From: PMG-095 sp049324695
GTDB taxonomy: Bacteria > Myxococcota_A > Polyangia > Polyangiales > Polyangiaceae
Direction: 5' to 3'
DNA: 64,000 nt
NCBI GenBank assembly: GCA_049324695.1
Contig: JBMOMJ010000002.1
Coordinates: 124,001 to 188,000, forward strand
Part shown: in pieces, positions 43,574 through 52,895 of the stretch
Numbering within the stretch: the first letter of the stretch is position 1
How the letters are laid out: every line of letters begins with the position of its first letter
Program-made: the position numbers and the translations under genes
Notes under the pieces: model-generated
Databases searched by the model: none
What the model saw: the letters and a program-made list of their open reading frames with translations, nothing else
Told to the model about the DNA's origin: nothing

Positions 43574-44464
43574 CTAGAGCGCTTTGGTGTACGGGTACTG
43601 GCGCAAGACACCGAACGCCACGCCACCTTCGCCGCCCGCGACGTAGCCGAGCCGTTCGTAAAATCGCCGCGCACTGCCTGAACTCATCAATGAAACGCGC
43701 CGCACGCCGCGGCGTAGTGCTTCGCTCTCGAGCGCATGCATGAGCGCTCTACCAACACCAATCCCCTGCAAACCAGGGAGCACGTAGCACAACTGAACGG
43801 TTTCCCTGTTCAGAAGGGCGACTCCACAAAGCTTCGAGCCAAGCTCGGCAACTACGATAAAGCTCGAGCCATCCGCAAGCCAATGTTGGAAATGCGCAAC
43901 GGTCTTGTTTTGCAGCCAGCGCTCCAAAGTCGCAGGATCGCCGCGATGATCGTCCACACAGAGCTTCGTAATAGAATCGACCAGTAGCGAAACCACACTC
44001 GCTGCATCGGACACCCTCGCGGCGCGCACCGTGACCTTGCCGCGCACGCGTGAACTCCGATAGCTCGCCGACAGCTCAGGCGGCACCTTCGTCTCGGCGT
44101 CTATCGCCGACGTGAAGCGAGGCCCTGGGTAAGCCTCCAACACATCGATCGGGCCTACGATATGTCGATTGAACTCCTCCAGCTCGGAGGCGGGAACCCA
44201 CAGCTCCTCGTGTGAATCGCCGCCCGCCTGCTGAACCGGGTACCGCTTAGAAAACTCATTCTCGAGCTCGAAGCTCGTAACGAACCCAACGTAACCGGAA
44301 AACTCGTCCTTCGTGTTCCAGTCGCGCGCGATACGCCGCGCGTACTCCAGCGAGAGCACCGGATAGAAAATCGGCTGTTCGGGGAGCCGCGCTGGCCACG
44401 CTGCCCATTCGAGCGAGGCAACCAACTTCAGCTCAGCGAGCCCCGTCGGGCGATAAAGCAACAT
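43574..44464 (-). CDS. ADP-ribosylation/crystallin-J1-type domain fused to a GNAT acetyltransferase
   Basis: The 296-residue product has two parts. Residues 1-120 (LYRPTGLAELKLVASLEWAA, LPEQPIFYPVLSLEYARRIA, HEELWVPASELEEFNRHIVG) match the short proteins usually annotated as ADP-ribosylation/crystallin J1. Residues about 145-290 are a GNAT domain: VRAARVSDAASVVSLLVDSI, LCYVLPGLQGIGVGRALMHA (acetyl-CoA loop QGIGVGRA) and VSLMSSGSARRFYERLGYVA. The GNAT half most resembles standalone GNAT enzymes, so this is a fusion of two normally separate proteins. Substrates are unknown. No stop or frameshift separates the parts. Confidence 0.82.
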   Translation of the reverse strand: MLLYRPTGLAELKLVASLEWAAWPARLPEQPIFYPVLSLEYARRIARDWNTKDEFSGYVGFVTSFELENEFSKRYPVQQAGGDSHEELWVPASELEEFNRHIVGPIDVLEAYPGPRFTSAIDAETKVPPELSASYRSSRVRGKVTVRAARVSDAASVVSLLVDSITKLCVDDHRGDPATLERWLQNKTVAHFQHWLADGSSFIVVAELGSKLCGVALLNRETVQLCYVLPGLQGIGVGRALMHALESEALRRGVRRVSLMSSGSARRFYERLGYVAGGEGGVAFGVLRQYPYTKAL

Positions 44465-44540
44465 CGGGAAGATTTTCTAGCAGATCGCTGTCCTCCATGC
44501 CCTGAAGAGCGAGTTCGCGCGCGACCTGGCGAGCCTCGAC

Positions 44541-45518
44541 TCACTCAGACGCCTTGCCTCCCCACCATTTCAAAACGCGCAGCGCGCGCAGGGTGTTCCA
44601 GCGGCTCGGTTGGCCACGGCGCTCGAGCTCGAAGTGCGTCGCGCCGCGATAGCTATTTTCGAGCAGCCAGCGGCCATCGGTTTGCCTGCTCGATTGAACG
44701 ATGCTGACGGCTTCGGTCAAGCGCTCGTCTCGGGGTGCATTCACGGTTTGAAAATGGTCGAGCGCACGCAAGATGTCGTAGTGCCAGCGCGGCGGGAAGG
44801 CAAAGCGCTTGAACTCCGGCTTGATGACGTTGCCGGTGCGATGCGAGCGGAACAAGCGATGCACGAGCAGGAATTCGCGTCCGCGCTTTTGTGCGGCTCG
44901 CACCTCGCGCGCTTTTTTGCTGCGGTTGAGCTCGTAGAACCTGAGTGCTTCGAGAACGCTGATGGTGGTGTGGACCGAGGCGTGCGTGGCGCCGCGCGCG
45001 TAGCGACAATTCCAGCCGCCGTCCGGCATTTGTTGCTCGAGTAGGTGTTCGACGATGCGGTCGACACGAGGATCAGCGTGCTCACAATAAGCCAAGACGG
45101 ACAACGTCATGCCCGTAACGCAGGTTTCGCTGCGTTCGGATGGGCCGAAGTTGACACCGCCGTCGCGCCGCATCCCTTGGTCGAGAAGCAACTTGCAAGC
45201 CGGCTTTGCGCACCGCGGCGCTAGCGGCACGCCGAAGTCACGCAGCAATAGCAGCGTGTACACCGTCGATGTCCACTTGGGGTTGTATAACCCGCCGCCC
45301 CAAGTTCCATCCGGTGCTTGCAACGAGAGAAGGCGTGCACCCCAACCCACTCGCGCGGACTCTTCACGCACCTTGGAAACTGCACGTGCTGAAGCACCCT
45401 GTAAGTCTTGCAGCACCTGCCAACGAATCGAAGGGTCGCCTTCCAGTAGCCATGCCATTACGTCAGCGTGGCTACTTTCTGCTTTCAACCTTGGCTTGGC
45501 TAGAGCGACTCGGGCCAT
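44541..45518 (-). CDS. Prenyltransferase/squalene-cyclase-like repeat protein
   Basis: From ATG 45518 (325 residues) the protein shows QW-like repeats of the squalene cyclase/prenyltransferase alpha-barrel: LLSLQAPDGTWGGGLYNPKW, LLDQGMRRDGGVNFG, LLEQQMPDGGWNCRYARGAT and VQSSRQTDGRWLLENSY. It lacks an obvious DxDD protonation motif, so it is probably a catalytically different or non-enzymatic member of the fold. Upstream sequence in the frame (to 45734) is Arg/Ser-rich and rejected. The next upstream gene (45541) is on the same strand 22 bases away, so an operon is likely. Confidence 0.78.
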   Translation of the reverse strand: MARVALAKPRLKAESSHADVMAWLLEGDPSIRWQVLQDLQGASARAVSKVREESARVGWGARLLSLQAPDGTWGGGLYNPKWTSTVYTLLLLRDFGVPLAPRCAKPACKLLLDQGMRRDGGVNFGPSERSETCVTGMTLSVLAYCEHADPRVDRIVEHLLEQQMPDGGWNCRYARGATHASVHTTISVLEALRFYELNRSKKAREVRAAQKRGREFLLVHRLFRSHRTGNVIKPEFKRFAFPPRWHYDILRALDHFQTVNAPRDERLTEAVSIVQSSRQTDGRWLLENSYRGATHFELERRGQPSRWNTLRALRVLKWWGGKASE

Positions 45519-45540
45519 GGCCGCCGTCACATTCGGAGCT

Positions 45541-46002
45541 TCAAGCGTTCGATTGGAGTCGCTTGCGCGGCAACCAGCCTCCGCCGCACTGCCGCTGTCG
45601 GAATTCCTCACGATACTCGCTGCGCGCGTCGGAGCGCAACAGCTCACACGGATCGAACCAGTGCTCCGTGCGCGCCGTAGCCACCAGCGCAGGCGGATCG
45701 CCAGAAAACTCTGGATTGTTCGGGCAGCGCGCATGCCACAAGGCGCTGCGCTCTGGAAGCGCTTCGAAGCACGAGACTTCTTTCACGCCGCCATTGCAGT
45801 TCGTGGCCACAACCAGAATCTCGCCACCCAAAGTCGCAGCTGCAGCTTCCACGCGCAAGACCACGTCGTGGTGAAACTCGCCTTGCTTCCAATGATCGAC
45901 GAGCTCGTATGTCCCCCAACGACGACGAATTTCATCGAGCACACTGCCTAACACTAAGAGGCTCGCAAGCTCCGTCACACTATCGCCGGCCGACACCATC
46001 AC
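45541..46002 (-). CDS. Hypothetical small protein, probably in operon with the prenyltransferase-like gene
   Basis: The 153-residue product starts MMVSAGDSVTELASLLVLGS, then EIRRRWGTYELVDHWKQGEF and HHDVVLRVEAAAATLGGEIL followed by VVATNCNGGVKEVSCFE. It is a mixed alpha/beta soluble protein with no recognised family. Its stop lies 22 bases before the ATG of the downstream gene. Another minus-strand fragment begins ~70 bases upstream. Confidence 0.55.
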   Translation of the reverse strand: MMVSAGDSVTELASLLVLGSVLDEIRRRWGTYELVDHWKQGEFHHDVVLRVEAAAATLGGEILVVATNCNGGVKEVSCFEALPERSALWHARCPNNPEFSGDPPALVATARTEHWFDPCELLRSDARSEYREEFRQRQCGGGWLPRKRLQSNA

Positions 46003-46070
46003 TTCCCCTTAGCGCGAACAAGACGTTTGAGCACGCAGGCGCTGGCCAGAGCGCGCGAACAGAGCTGGAT

Positions 46071-46301
46071 TCATGTGCGTTTTTGCGTTTTGAATTGCAA
46101 CGCGATGAGTTGCGAGCCCGCGCCCGTCGCCACGAATACGGCACGACGGTTCGACGCGAGCTTGGTGAGCCAGTCGAACGCACCACCGTCGATCAGAGGT
46201 GTGGGTGCCCCGTCGGGAGCCGTGACCCAGATTTGGTAACGCAGCCCGCCGCTATAGTACGCATGCTCGAGCGGCTTGCACGTTGCGACGCTTCCGAACA
46301 T
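46071..46301 (-). CDS. Hypothetical short protein or gene fragment
   Basis: From ATG 46301 (76 residues): MFGSVATCKPLEHAYYSGGL, then RYQIWVTAPDGAPTPLIDGG and AFDWLTKLASNRRAVFVATG. The composition is protein-like and the frame continues upstream of the ATG (RERIADRVAE) to a TGA near 46380 with no start codon, so this may be the 3' part of a broken gene whose 5' part is the small frame at 46380-46556. No family was recognised. Confidence 0.4.
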   Translation of the reverse strand: MFGSVATCKPLEHAYYSGGLRYQIWVTAPDGAPTPLIDGGAFDWLTKLASNRRAVFVATGAGSQLIALQFKTQKRT

Positions 46302-46379
46302 TTCGGCAACGCGGTCGGCGATGCGTTCCCTACCCCGTCGCTCACCCGCCGACGACTGCTCACCCAGCGAAAAGCAGGC

Positions 46380-46556
46380 TCAGTGCAACCCGCCCTGGCG
46401 TCTCGGGTAGCGAATGGCAAAGCCCATCAACATGGCCGCTTCACCCAAGCGCGCCTGCAGGGCAGAGAAAATGCGCTCGCGATCGGCCTTGCTCGGTCGG
46501 TACGCGCGCCGCCCCGTGCGGATGAGCCATTGGCTTTTCTGACTCAGCTTGACCAT
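46380..46556 (-). CDS. Hypothetical short protein, possibly 5' part of a broken gene
   Basis: From ATG 46556, preceded by GAGAG about 6 bases upstream, the 58 residues MVKLSQKSQWLIRTGRRAYR then PSKADRERIFSALQARLGEA resemble the N-terminal helix of myxobacterial regulator or transducer proteins (pattern PSxADRxRxxxALxARLG). It ends at 46380 in GGLH. The next downstream frame on the same strand (46071-46301) has no start codon of its own upstream, so a frameshift joining the two is possible. Confidence 0.35.
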   Translation of the reverse strand: MVKLSQKSQWLIRTGRRAYRPSKADRERIFSALQARLGEAAMLMGFAIRYPRRQGGLH

Positions 46557-47133
46557 AGCCACTCTCTTCGCTGCTGCCTGGGCGCCCAATTGAAACCCCG
46601 AGGCACACGTTGGCCTGTGGGTTCGAGCTCCCACGTCGTCAGTCATCGATGCAGTGACTCGAGGCTGACCGCCCCGTCAAAAAATTCGTCCGGCCGCTAC
46701 TGTGGGACAAAAAATCTCAACCGCCGAACACTGCTGTGCGCGGCGGTTGAGGCGCCCCGGATGACCGTGGTTCCCGAGCGCGCAGGTTACTCACGGTCAA
46801 AGGGCGCGTAGCCTGAAGGTGCAGCGATCAACTCATGGTCAGCTGTCCGCCGGCGCCCGCTCCCAAGTTCTCGGCGGCCGCGACCCTGTCGCCCGCCAAC
46901 ACAAGACTCGAGCAGAGCGAACTCCGTCGCAAGTCGTATGACATCCTCCCCGCAGTGCCCCAGCGCACTTCCATCCGTCGCGCGAATGATCGACTTTCAC
47001 CCCGATTCGAACACGTCGCGAGACGCGCTTCCCTAAAAGTTTCGGGCAAGCTGTGCTCAGCCAAAAATCGCTCCGCCACGGACGATTCCCGCGACGGAAC
47101 CGGATGGTTCGCGTCACTGCCTAGTTTTGTGCC
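46557..47133. other. Intergenic region of about 580 bases
   Basis: Frames here on both strands are short and Arg/Ser/Ala-rich without domains. A relatively AT-richer patch (AAAATCTCAACCGCC, around 46710-46725) lies about 420 bases upstream of the next plus-strand gene. No RNA gene, repeat or terminator was recognised. Confidence 0.4.
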
Positions 47134-48329
47134 GTGGTAGGCTGCCATGGCTTGCGTCGTCGCTTCGTTGCCTTCGTGTCGCCGCTGTTATCCCTCGCGC
47201 TGGTTCCGCCGGCCAACGCGACCGAAAGCGCGAATCCGACGCCGCCGGCCAACGCAACCGAAAGCGCGAATCCGACGCCGCCGGCCAGTGCGACCCAACC
47301 ACCAACGCCCGGCCGACGTGCACTCGCGGCGACGGCGGCTCTGGTACCTGGCGCCGTCGTTCACGGCGCGGGCCACTACGTGCTCGGCAAGAAGGACACA
47401 GCCCTCGATCTGCTTCTCTTCGAAGGGCTCGGCCTCGGCATGATTCTCGGTGGCGGCAGCGCCATCGTCTTCACCGGAGCTTCGCGTTATGTCGTCGGTC
47501 CGGCCGCCGCAGTCACCATTCTTGGTGTCGGCGTCTTCGGCACTTCGCTGCTCGCCGATATTTACGGCAGTGTTTCGTCCGATCCCGGAGCAGCCCGCCG
47601 ACGGCGATCCCTCGTGCCCCGACTCGAAACCGAAATCGGCTATCGCCGCGTGGAAGACGTTCAGTTCGCTCACCACGACTTCCTCGTGGAAGGCCTGCGA
47701 CTCAACCAAGGCCGCTTCGGAGTCGGTCTTTTGGGCATGTTTTCCGTCACTGGTAACAACGCGCGGTACCGCGGCGAGCTCGGCTACCGCTTCATCGACG
47801 AAAACGCGAACCCCGATTCTCGAAGCTCCGATCGGTTGGAGCTCACCCTAGGCTTCGTACGGCACCTTTACGCCGCGGATCGCTTCAGCATGACGAGCGG
47901 CGAAGTGTCCCTGCTCGGTCGCTACGATCTCGCGCGAGTTGGTGACACATTATCCGGATCGTTCGCGGAGTTCGCGGTGGGCTACGCACGCGGCGCCGTT
48001 GCCTACGACCTCATCGGCCAGCGTGTGCCCAACGATCCATACGATCTCTTGCTCGCGCGCTTCGGCTTCGGTGTGCGCCTGCGCGGACGCAGCGCCCGTG
48101 GCAGCGAGGCCTTGCTCTATTACGATCATCGCCACGACGACTTCGCGGCGGGCCTGAAGGTCACCGGCTTGGGCAGTGGCGCCCCCGGGCACTTCGGATT
48201 TCAAACCAAATGGTTCTTCAATTCGAGCGTCGGTGTGCTCGCCGAAGCGGCAGTTGGATCGGCCTGGGTATTTGGGGGTTCACTTTTGCTTCGCCAATCT
48301 CAACCGGAAAGCGCCAAGGAGCGGATGCC

Positions 48330-48333
<4 letters not shown>
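47134..48333 (+). CDS. Exported, probably outer-membrane, protein
   Basis: The 399-residue product from GTG 47134 has a signal-peptide-like N-terminus (RRRFVAFVSPLLSLALVPPA), a short linker with two 12-residue repeats (PPANATESANPT, encoded by a 36-base direct repeat at about 47211-47282), two hydrophobic Gly-rich segments (ALDLLLFEGLGLGMILGGG and VVGPAAAVTILGVGVFGTS), and a C-terminal half of alternating amphipathic strands (RLETEIGYRR, VGLLGMFSVTGNNARYRGEL, RLELTLGFVRHLY, VRLRGRSARGSEALLYYDHR) suggesting a beta-barrel. Family unknown. The stop overlaps the metallophosphoesterase start (ATGA at 48330), so the two are co-translated. Confidence 0.7.
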
Positions 48334-49475
<1,142 letters not shown>

Positions 49476-49488
49476 CGCCGCGAACGAG

Positions 49489-50079
49489 TTAGCAGCCGAT
49501 TCGAATAGCTATGGGCAAAATCGCCAAAACGTCGTCACGCCCAACTTCGATGACTTCGTCTCGCGTGCGTTAACGCTATTCGGAGCACCTCACCTAATTT
49601 GCGATCACCCCGGAACCGTGGAGCGCATCTACGCCGAACATCGAGACATCCAGATCGTCCATGGGAGCTTTGCGGCGCCGCCTGGCGAGTCCCTTGCCCT
49701 ACAACCTCTACTGGTTCTCGTACCGTCGCACCGACGTGGATAGCCTGCCCGAATGGCTGCGCGAGCACCGCCAATTCCGTGCAGTCGTCCCGCCATTGCC
49801 TCCCGACCCGCCGCGCGCCGCAGATGCAGCCAGTCAATTCTGATCGACGATCCGCTGCGCTTTTTCGCCGAGTCACTCGAAGCGAGCCTTCTCGTTAGAG
49901 AAGCCATGGATGGCTCGCCGGCACCTGTACGGAGTACGCGAGGTCATCGCACGGGTGCAACGCGCCGTGGACTGGGAGCGCAAAGGACTCTGCTGATCGA
50001 GCGCTTCGGCGATGCGCCTGAGCCAGAAATTCAGATGGAGGTAGCGCGCGCCCGCAAGGCGCTCGGTGCGGAGGGCTAG
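49489..50079 (+). pseudogene. Decayed SIR2-like domain plus TPR gene
   Basis: In one frame 49489 onward reads LAADSNSYGQNRQNVVTPNF, then DDFVSRALTLFGAPHLICDH; the VTPNFDDFVSRAL block is the conserved TxNFD region of SIR2-like NAD-binding domains. There is no start codon and the front half of the domain (GxG loop) is missing. At about 49660 the frame shifts to YNLYWFSYRRTDVDSLPEWL. From about 49853 another frame gives LIDDPLRFFAESLEASLLV, and the end (LLIERFGDAPEPEIQMEVAR) is a TPR-repeat unit of the type ERFGDAPEPxIxxxVA. It looks like a heavily deleted SIR2-TPR defence-type gene. Assignment is from motif memory. Confidence 0.55.
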
Positions 50080-50127
50080 GCGTGCAACTCAAAGTGCTGC
50101 CGTGGGCCTAGCGTGGTTGGAACTGCC

Positions 50128-50562
50128 TCAAAGTGCGTGTGTCTTCGTCGGCAAGGAAAACTGAGTCAGCCTCACGCGCTCCTCAGCGCCGATGCCCGCC
50201 CAAAACGCGCGCCCAAGCTCGTTCTCGCGAAACACCAGCACATGACACTTGTCGATGCGCGCCGCCCTCAACGCCTCCAGCGCGCACCCCACCAACCTGC
50301 GCGCAAGCCCCGCGCGCCGATGATTCACTGCCACCGCAAGATGATAGATGAACCCGCGACGTCCATCGTGTCCACATAAAATCGTGCCGACAATCACCTC
50401 TTCGTCCAGGGCAACGAAGCTGCAGCCCGGATTTCTCTCGAGCAAACGCGAAATCCCTTCGAAGCTGTCCGCTTCACTCAGCCCCATACCCTCCGTCGTT
50501 TCCCAAAGCTTCAGCGCCTCCGCATAGTCAGCAGAACAAAACTCCCGAATCACCATCGCCAT
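50128..50562 (-). CDS. GNAT family N-acetyltransferase (YpeA-like)
   Basis: From ATG 50562 (144 residues): MAMVIREFCSADYAEALKLW, the beta-hairpin FVALDEEVIVGTILCGHDGR, the acetyl-CoA loop VNHRRAGLARRLVGCALEAL, and LGRAFWAGIGAEERVRLTQF at the C-terminus. This is the complete GNAT fold, closest in pattern to YpeA-type enzymes. Substrate unknown. The next upstream minus-strand gene (macro domain) ends 68 bases before its start. Confidence 0.87.
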   Translation of the reverse strand: MAMVIREFCSADYAEALKLWETTEGMGLSEADSFEGISRLLERNPGCSFVALDEEVIVGTILCGHDGRRGFIYHLAVAVNHRRAGLARRLVGCALEALRAARIDKCHVLVFRENELGRAFWAGIGAEERVRLTQFSLPTKTHAL

Positions 50563-50630
50563 GTCTCTGTGAGTTGTGCGGCGCGCCCACGGAAAAGCAA
50601 GCGCCAACGCACCACGCGCGCTGATGGCTA

Positions 50631-51101
50631 TCATGAACGGCGTCGATAGCGGACTATCGTCACCCTACTAGTGAATTGCAGACTCGCCAGCGTCGCGAGC
50701 ATAACGCTCTCCGCCTGCGCTGCCGGAACACCCCCAGTGCCCGCGCCGATCAGCGGAAACGCAATCGAACCAAACGCCTCCCGTTCGGCCAGCTCAATCG
50801 CATTGCGCACCGAAAGTGCTATCGATCGCTGCGATGCGCGCCACAGAAGCCCAATGCCGGCAACGTGAATGATGCCGCGAAACGGCAACTCGCCAGCACC
50901 GGTCAGCACCGCTTGCCCCAACTCGAGGACACCGCGCCCGCTGAGCTCGCGAAAAAGTTGCGCGCCCCCCTGCTTCTTGATTGCGCCCGAAACCCCTTGC
51001 GGCAAGAGCAACCACCACGGGAACACGTTGCGGTTCCAAGCGTTCACAATTACTTCCACGTCCTGCTCCAGCAGGTTGCCGTCAACGACTCGAACTCGCA
51101 T
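50631..51101 (-). CDS. Macro-domain protein (ADP-ribose-binding type)
   Basis: From ATG 51101 (156 residues): MRVRVVDGNLLEQDVEVIVN, then AWNRNVFPWWLLLPQGVSGA with GVSGAIKKQGG, GQAVLTGAGELPFRGIIHVA, and AFPLIGAGTGGVPAAQAESV. These are the macro-domain elements: the VxVNAxN strand, the substrate-binding loop and the PxIGxGxGG phosphate loop. The usual NAAN is AWN here, so the ADP-ribose pocket is a little unusual. Such proteins bind or remove ADP-ribose, or bind its derivatives. Confidence 0.87.
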   Translation of the reverse strand: MRVRVVDGNLLEQDVEVIVNAWNRNVFPWWLLLPQGVSGAIKKQGGAQLFRELSGRGVLELGQAVLTGAGELPFRGIIHVAGIGLLWRASQRSIALSVRNAIELAEREAFGSIAFPLIGAGTGGVPAAQAESVMLATLASLQFTSRVTIVRYRRRS

Positions 51102-51265
51102 CGCGTTCGTCAACGCGGAATCACGTCGTCGCTATTCCACGGGAATTGGGAATGGGTGGGGCGCACGTTGAAAAGGGCGCGCAACCACACGCGGCGGCTC
51201 GTTAGCGCAGACGCCGCGCGGCAGCGAGCTCGCTACACCGCGCACGCGCCACTCTGTAAAGGGTG

Positions 51266-51703
51266 TCACCAGAGCGCGGTGTTACTGCCGGTCTCGTAGC
51301 TGACGCTCGCCGCGAACTCCCACGTCTCGCCGGTCGAATTCGTAAACGCTTCCGCCGCTGCGAATAAAAGCAATTCACACCAGTCGTCGGAAGAGGTGGG
51401 CATCGCCTTCGGGCTCTTGCGCACGGACTCGTAAAAAGCTTGCCCGCGCGCGACGACGTAGCAGCGTGCGTACAGGAATCCGTCCCCGGACTCGCCCGAT
51501 TCGCCAGCGGCGTCCGCGTACTCCTTGCCGTCAATGGCGTAGAGCTTTTGCGCCAGCTGCTCCTCGAAGCCTTCGAGCTCGGCCTTCTCCAAACCTTCGA
51601 GTGCTTCGCGCAATGGTTCGATCGCGCCCTCTTCATCGCCGTCCGACAAAGCTTGCGCATCGATCGTATCGATCAGCCGCCAAAACTCTGCATCCCGCAG
51701 CAT
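51266..51703 (-). CDS. DUF4240 family protein
   Basis: The 145-residue protein MLRDAEFWRLIDTIDAQALS, then LEGLEKAELEGFEEQLAQKL and the GFLYARCYVVARGQAFYESV and ELLLFAAAEAFTNSTGE blocks, matches DUF4240 (MDxxxFWxLIxxxxxxx... FxxxL...LYAxxyvixGGxSDDxFxxFRxWLI). The domain is found in many small bacterial cytoplasmic proteins without assigned function, sometimes near immunity or defence genes. It is on the same strand as the two macro-domain genes on either side. Confidence 0.8.
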   Translation of the reverse strand: MLRDAEFWRLIDTIDAQALSDGDEEGAIEPLREALEGLEKAELEGFEEQLAQKLYAIDGKEYADAAGESGESGDGFLYARCYVVARGQAFYESVRKSPKAMPTSSDDWCELLLFAAAEAFTNSTGETWEFAASVSYETGSNTALW

Positions 51704-51796
51704 GGCACCTGGTTAATCCGTCGAACCTCGGCTCCGCTCACTTCGGCCAGCCAGCGCGCACAACAAGAAAAACTGCATGGTCGTTGCCGTCACGAG

Positions 51797-52387
51797 TCAT
51801 AGGGCGCTGCGTAGCTTGTGGTGCGTGTCGTGAATCAGAGAGTAACTCGGGATGCGTGCTGGTTTCGAAAGCTGGTCGAAGGCAATGCGCATTTGCGCCG
51901 CGCAACGCCTTGGATCGATGCCTCCAATTCCTGTCCCCAGGCCAGGAACGACGACCGATCGAATCGGCTTCGAACTGGACGAGTTGTGCTTGCTTAGCGC
52001 GAGAAGCGTCGCTCGAAACGCCAGGTATGCATTGAGGGTATTTGCGACGCTCTCCGGCACGCGCATGGTGGGCGCGACCACTAGAAACGGCCAGCGTTCG
52101 TGAGCCGTCTCGATCACCTCCGCACTTCCTACCGGCAGCTCACCATGATGCTCGCTCAGGATGCGCTGTTGAACACGTTGCTCGATGTCGCCGCCGAGGC
52201 GCGCGCGAATCGCCAAGTCGAGGCCACCATCCATGATGCCGAAGCTATTCGCCGGGCTAACCAGCGCATCTGCATCCAGTGAAAAGAAGTCATCCTCACG
52301 GATCTCGACGTCTGGAATGGCAGCAAAAGCTTGTTGCCACGCCGCAATCAGAGGTCGAAGAAGATCCACCAGCAAGACTCGCAACAT
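51797..52387 (-). CDS. Macro-domain protein
   Basis: The 196-residue product shows VEIREDDFFSLDADALVSPA then NSFGIMDGGLDLAIRARLGG, the DALVSPANSFGxMDGGxD signature of macro domains (SPAN for NAAN), and SVVVPGLGTGIGGIDPRRCA, the phosphate-binding loop GLGTGIGG. Members with DALVSPANSFG are often phage-tail-associated or stand-alone ADP-ribose binders. The N-terminus (MLRVLLVDLLRPLIAAWQQA) is an additional helix. All key loop glycines are present. Confidence 0.9.
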   Translation of the reverse strand: MLRVLLVDLLRPLIAAWQQAFAAIPDVEIREDDFFSLDADALVSPANSFGIMDGGLDLAIRARLGGDIEQRVQQRILSEHHGELPVGSAEVIETAHERWPFLVVAPTMRVPESVANTLNAYLAFRATLLALSKHNSSSSKPIRSVVVPGLGTGIGGIDPRRCAAQMRIAFDQLSKPARIPSYSLIHDTHHKLRSAL

Positions 52388-52895
52388 CGCGAAAACCGTC
52401 CCTCAGCCGTGTACATTAAGGTTCCGCGCGCGATGCTAGGCCGGCACGCGATGCTAGGCCGACCTGCGATGCTCGGCCGGCGCGCGATGCTAGGCCGGCG
52501 CGCGATGCTAGGCCGGCGCGCGATGCTAGGCCGGCGCGCGATGCTCGGCCGCGCGCGATGCTAGGCCGGCGCGCGATGCTCGGCCGACCTGCGATGCGCT
52601 CGGCTGGCACGCGAGCGGCTTCGGGCGAAGCGGCACGGGCCTCGTATCGAAGGACGCTCGCGGCAGTAGCTCGAGGTGTATGCCCGCTCGGCGCTCGTCG
52701 TATTTCGCGAACGACAACGACTCGACCGAACCCCAGCGATTAGGTCGCAATTCGATATGTTGGCGTCGTGTTCAGCCATCGACTCCGATTTGAAGAACTG
52801 GCGATAAGTTCCACTAAGGACCGTCGGCGTCTTTCGATTTTCTCGAATTCGAACCTTTGATGGAACAGCCGGCGCTGTTCCGGGAATTGACGCCC
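52388..52895. other. Intergenic region containing an 18-base tandem repeat
   Basis: About 500 bases between the macro-domain gene and the glucuronoyl esterase gene. It contains the tandem repeat described separately and short Arg/Ser-rich frames but no supported gene. The last 100 bases are less GC-rich and probably hold the esterase promoter. Confidence 0.45.
52427..52606. repeat. 18-base tandem repeat, about ten units
   Basis: The unit GCGCGATGCTAGGCCGGC repeats with period 18 from about 52427 to 52606, with variants (CTCGG for CTAGG, ACCT for GCGC) and one short unit near 52550. Each unit contains CTAGGCC/GGCCGGC, an internal palindrome. Because 18 is a multiple of 3, the region gives open frames such as AMLGRR repeats, which are not real proteins. 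Units are directly adjacent without spacers, so this is a minisatellite, not a CRISPR array. Confidence 0.9.

Noticed and set aside
50869..51299. Plus-strand frames opposite the macro-domain gene
   Set aside because: Arg/Ser-rich shadows of a gene with clear macro-domain motifs on the minus strand.
52427..52606. Possible CRISPR array because of regular repeats
   Set aside because: Units are 18 bases and directly adjacent with no spacers; it is a minisatellite.
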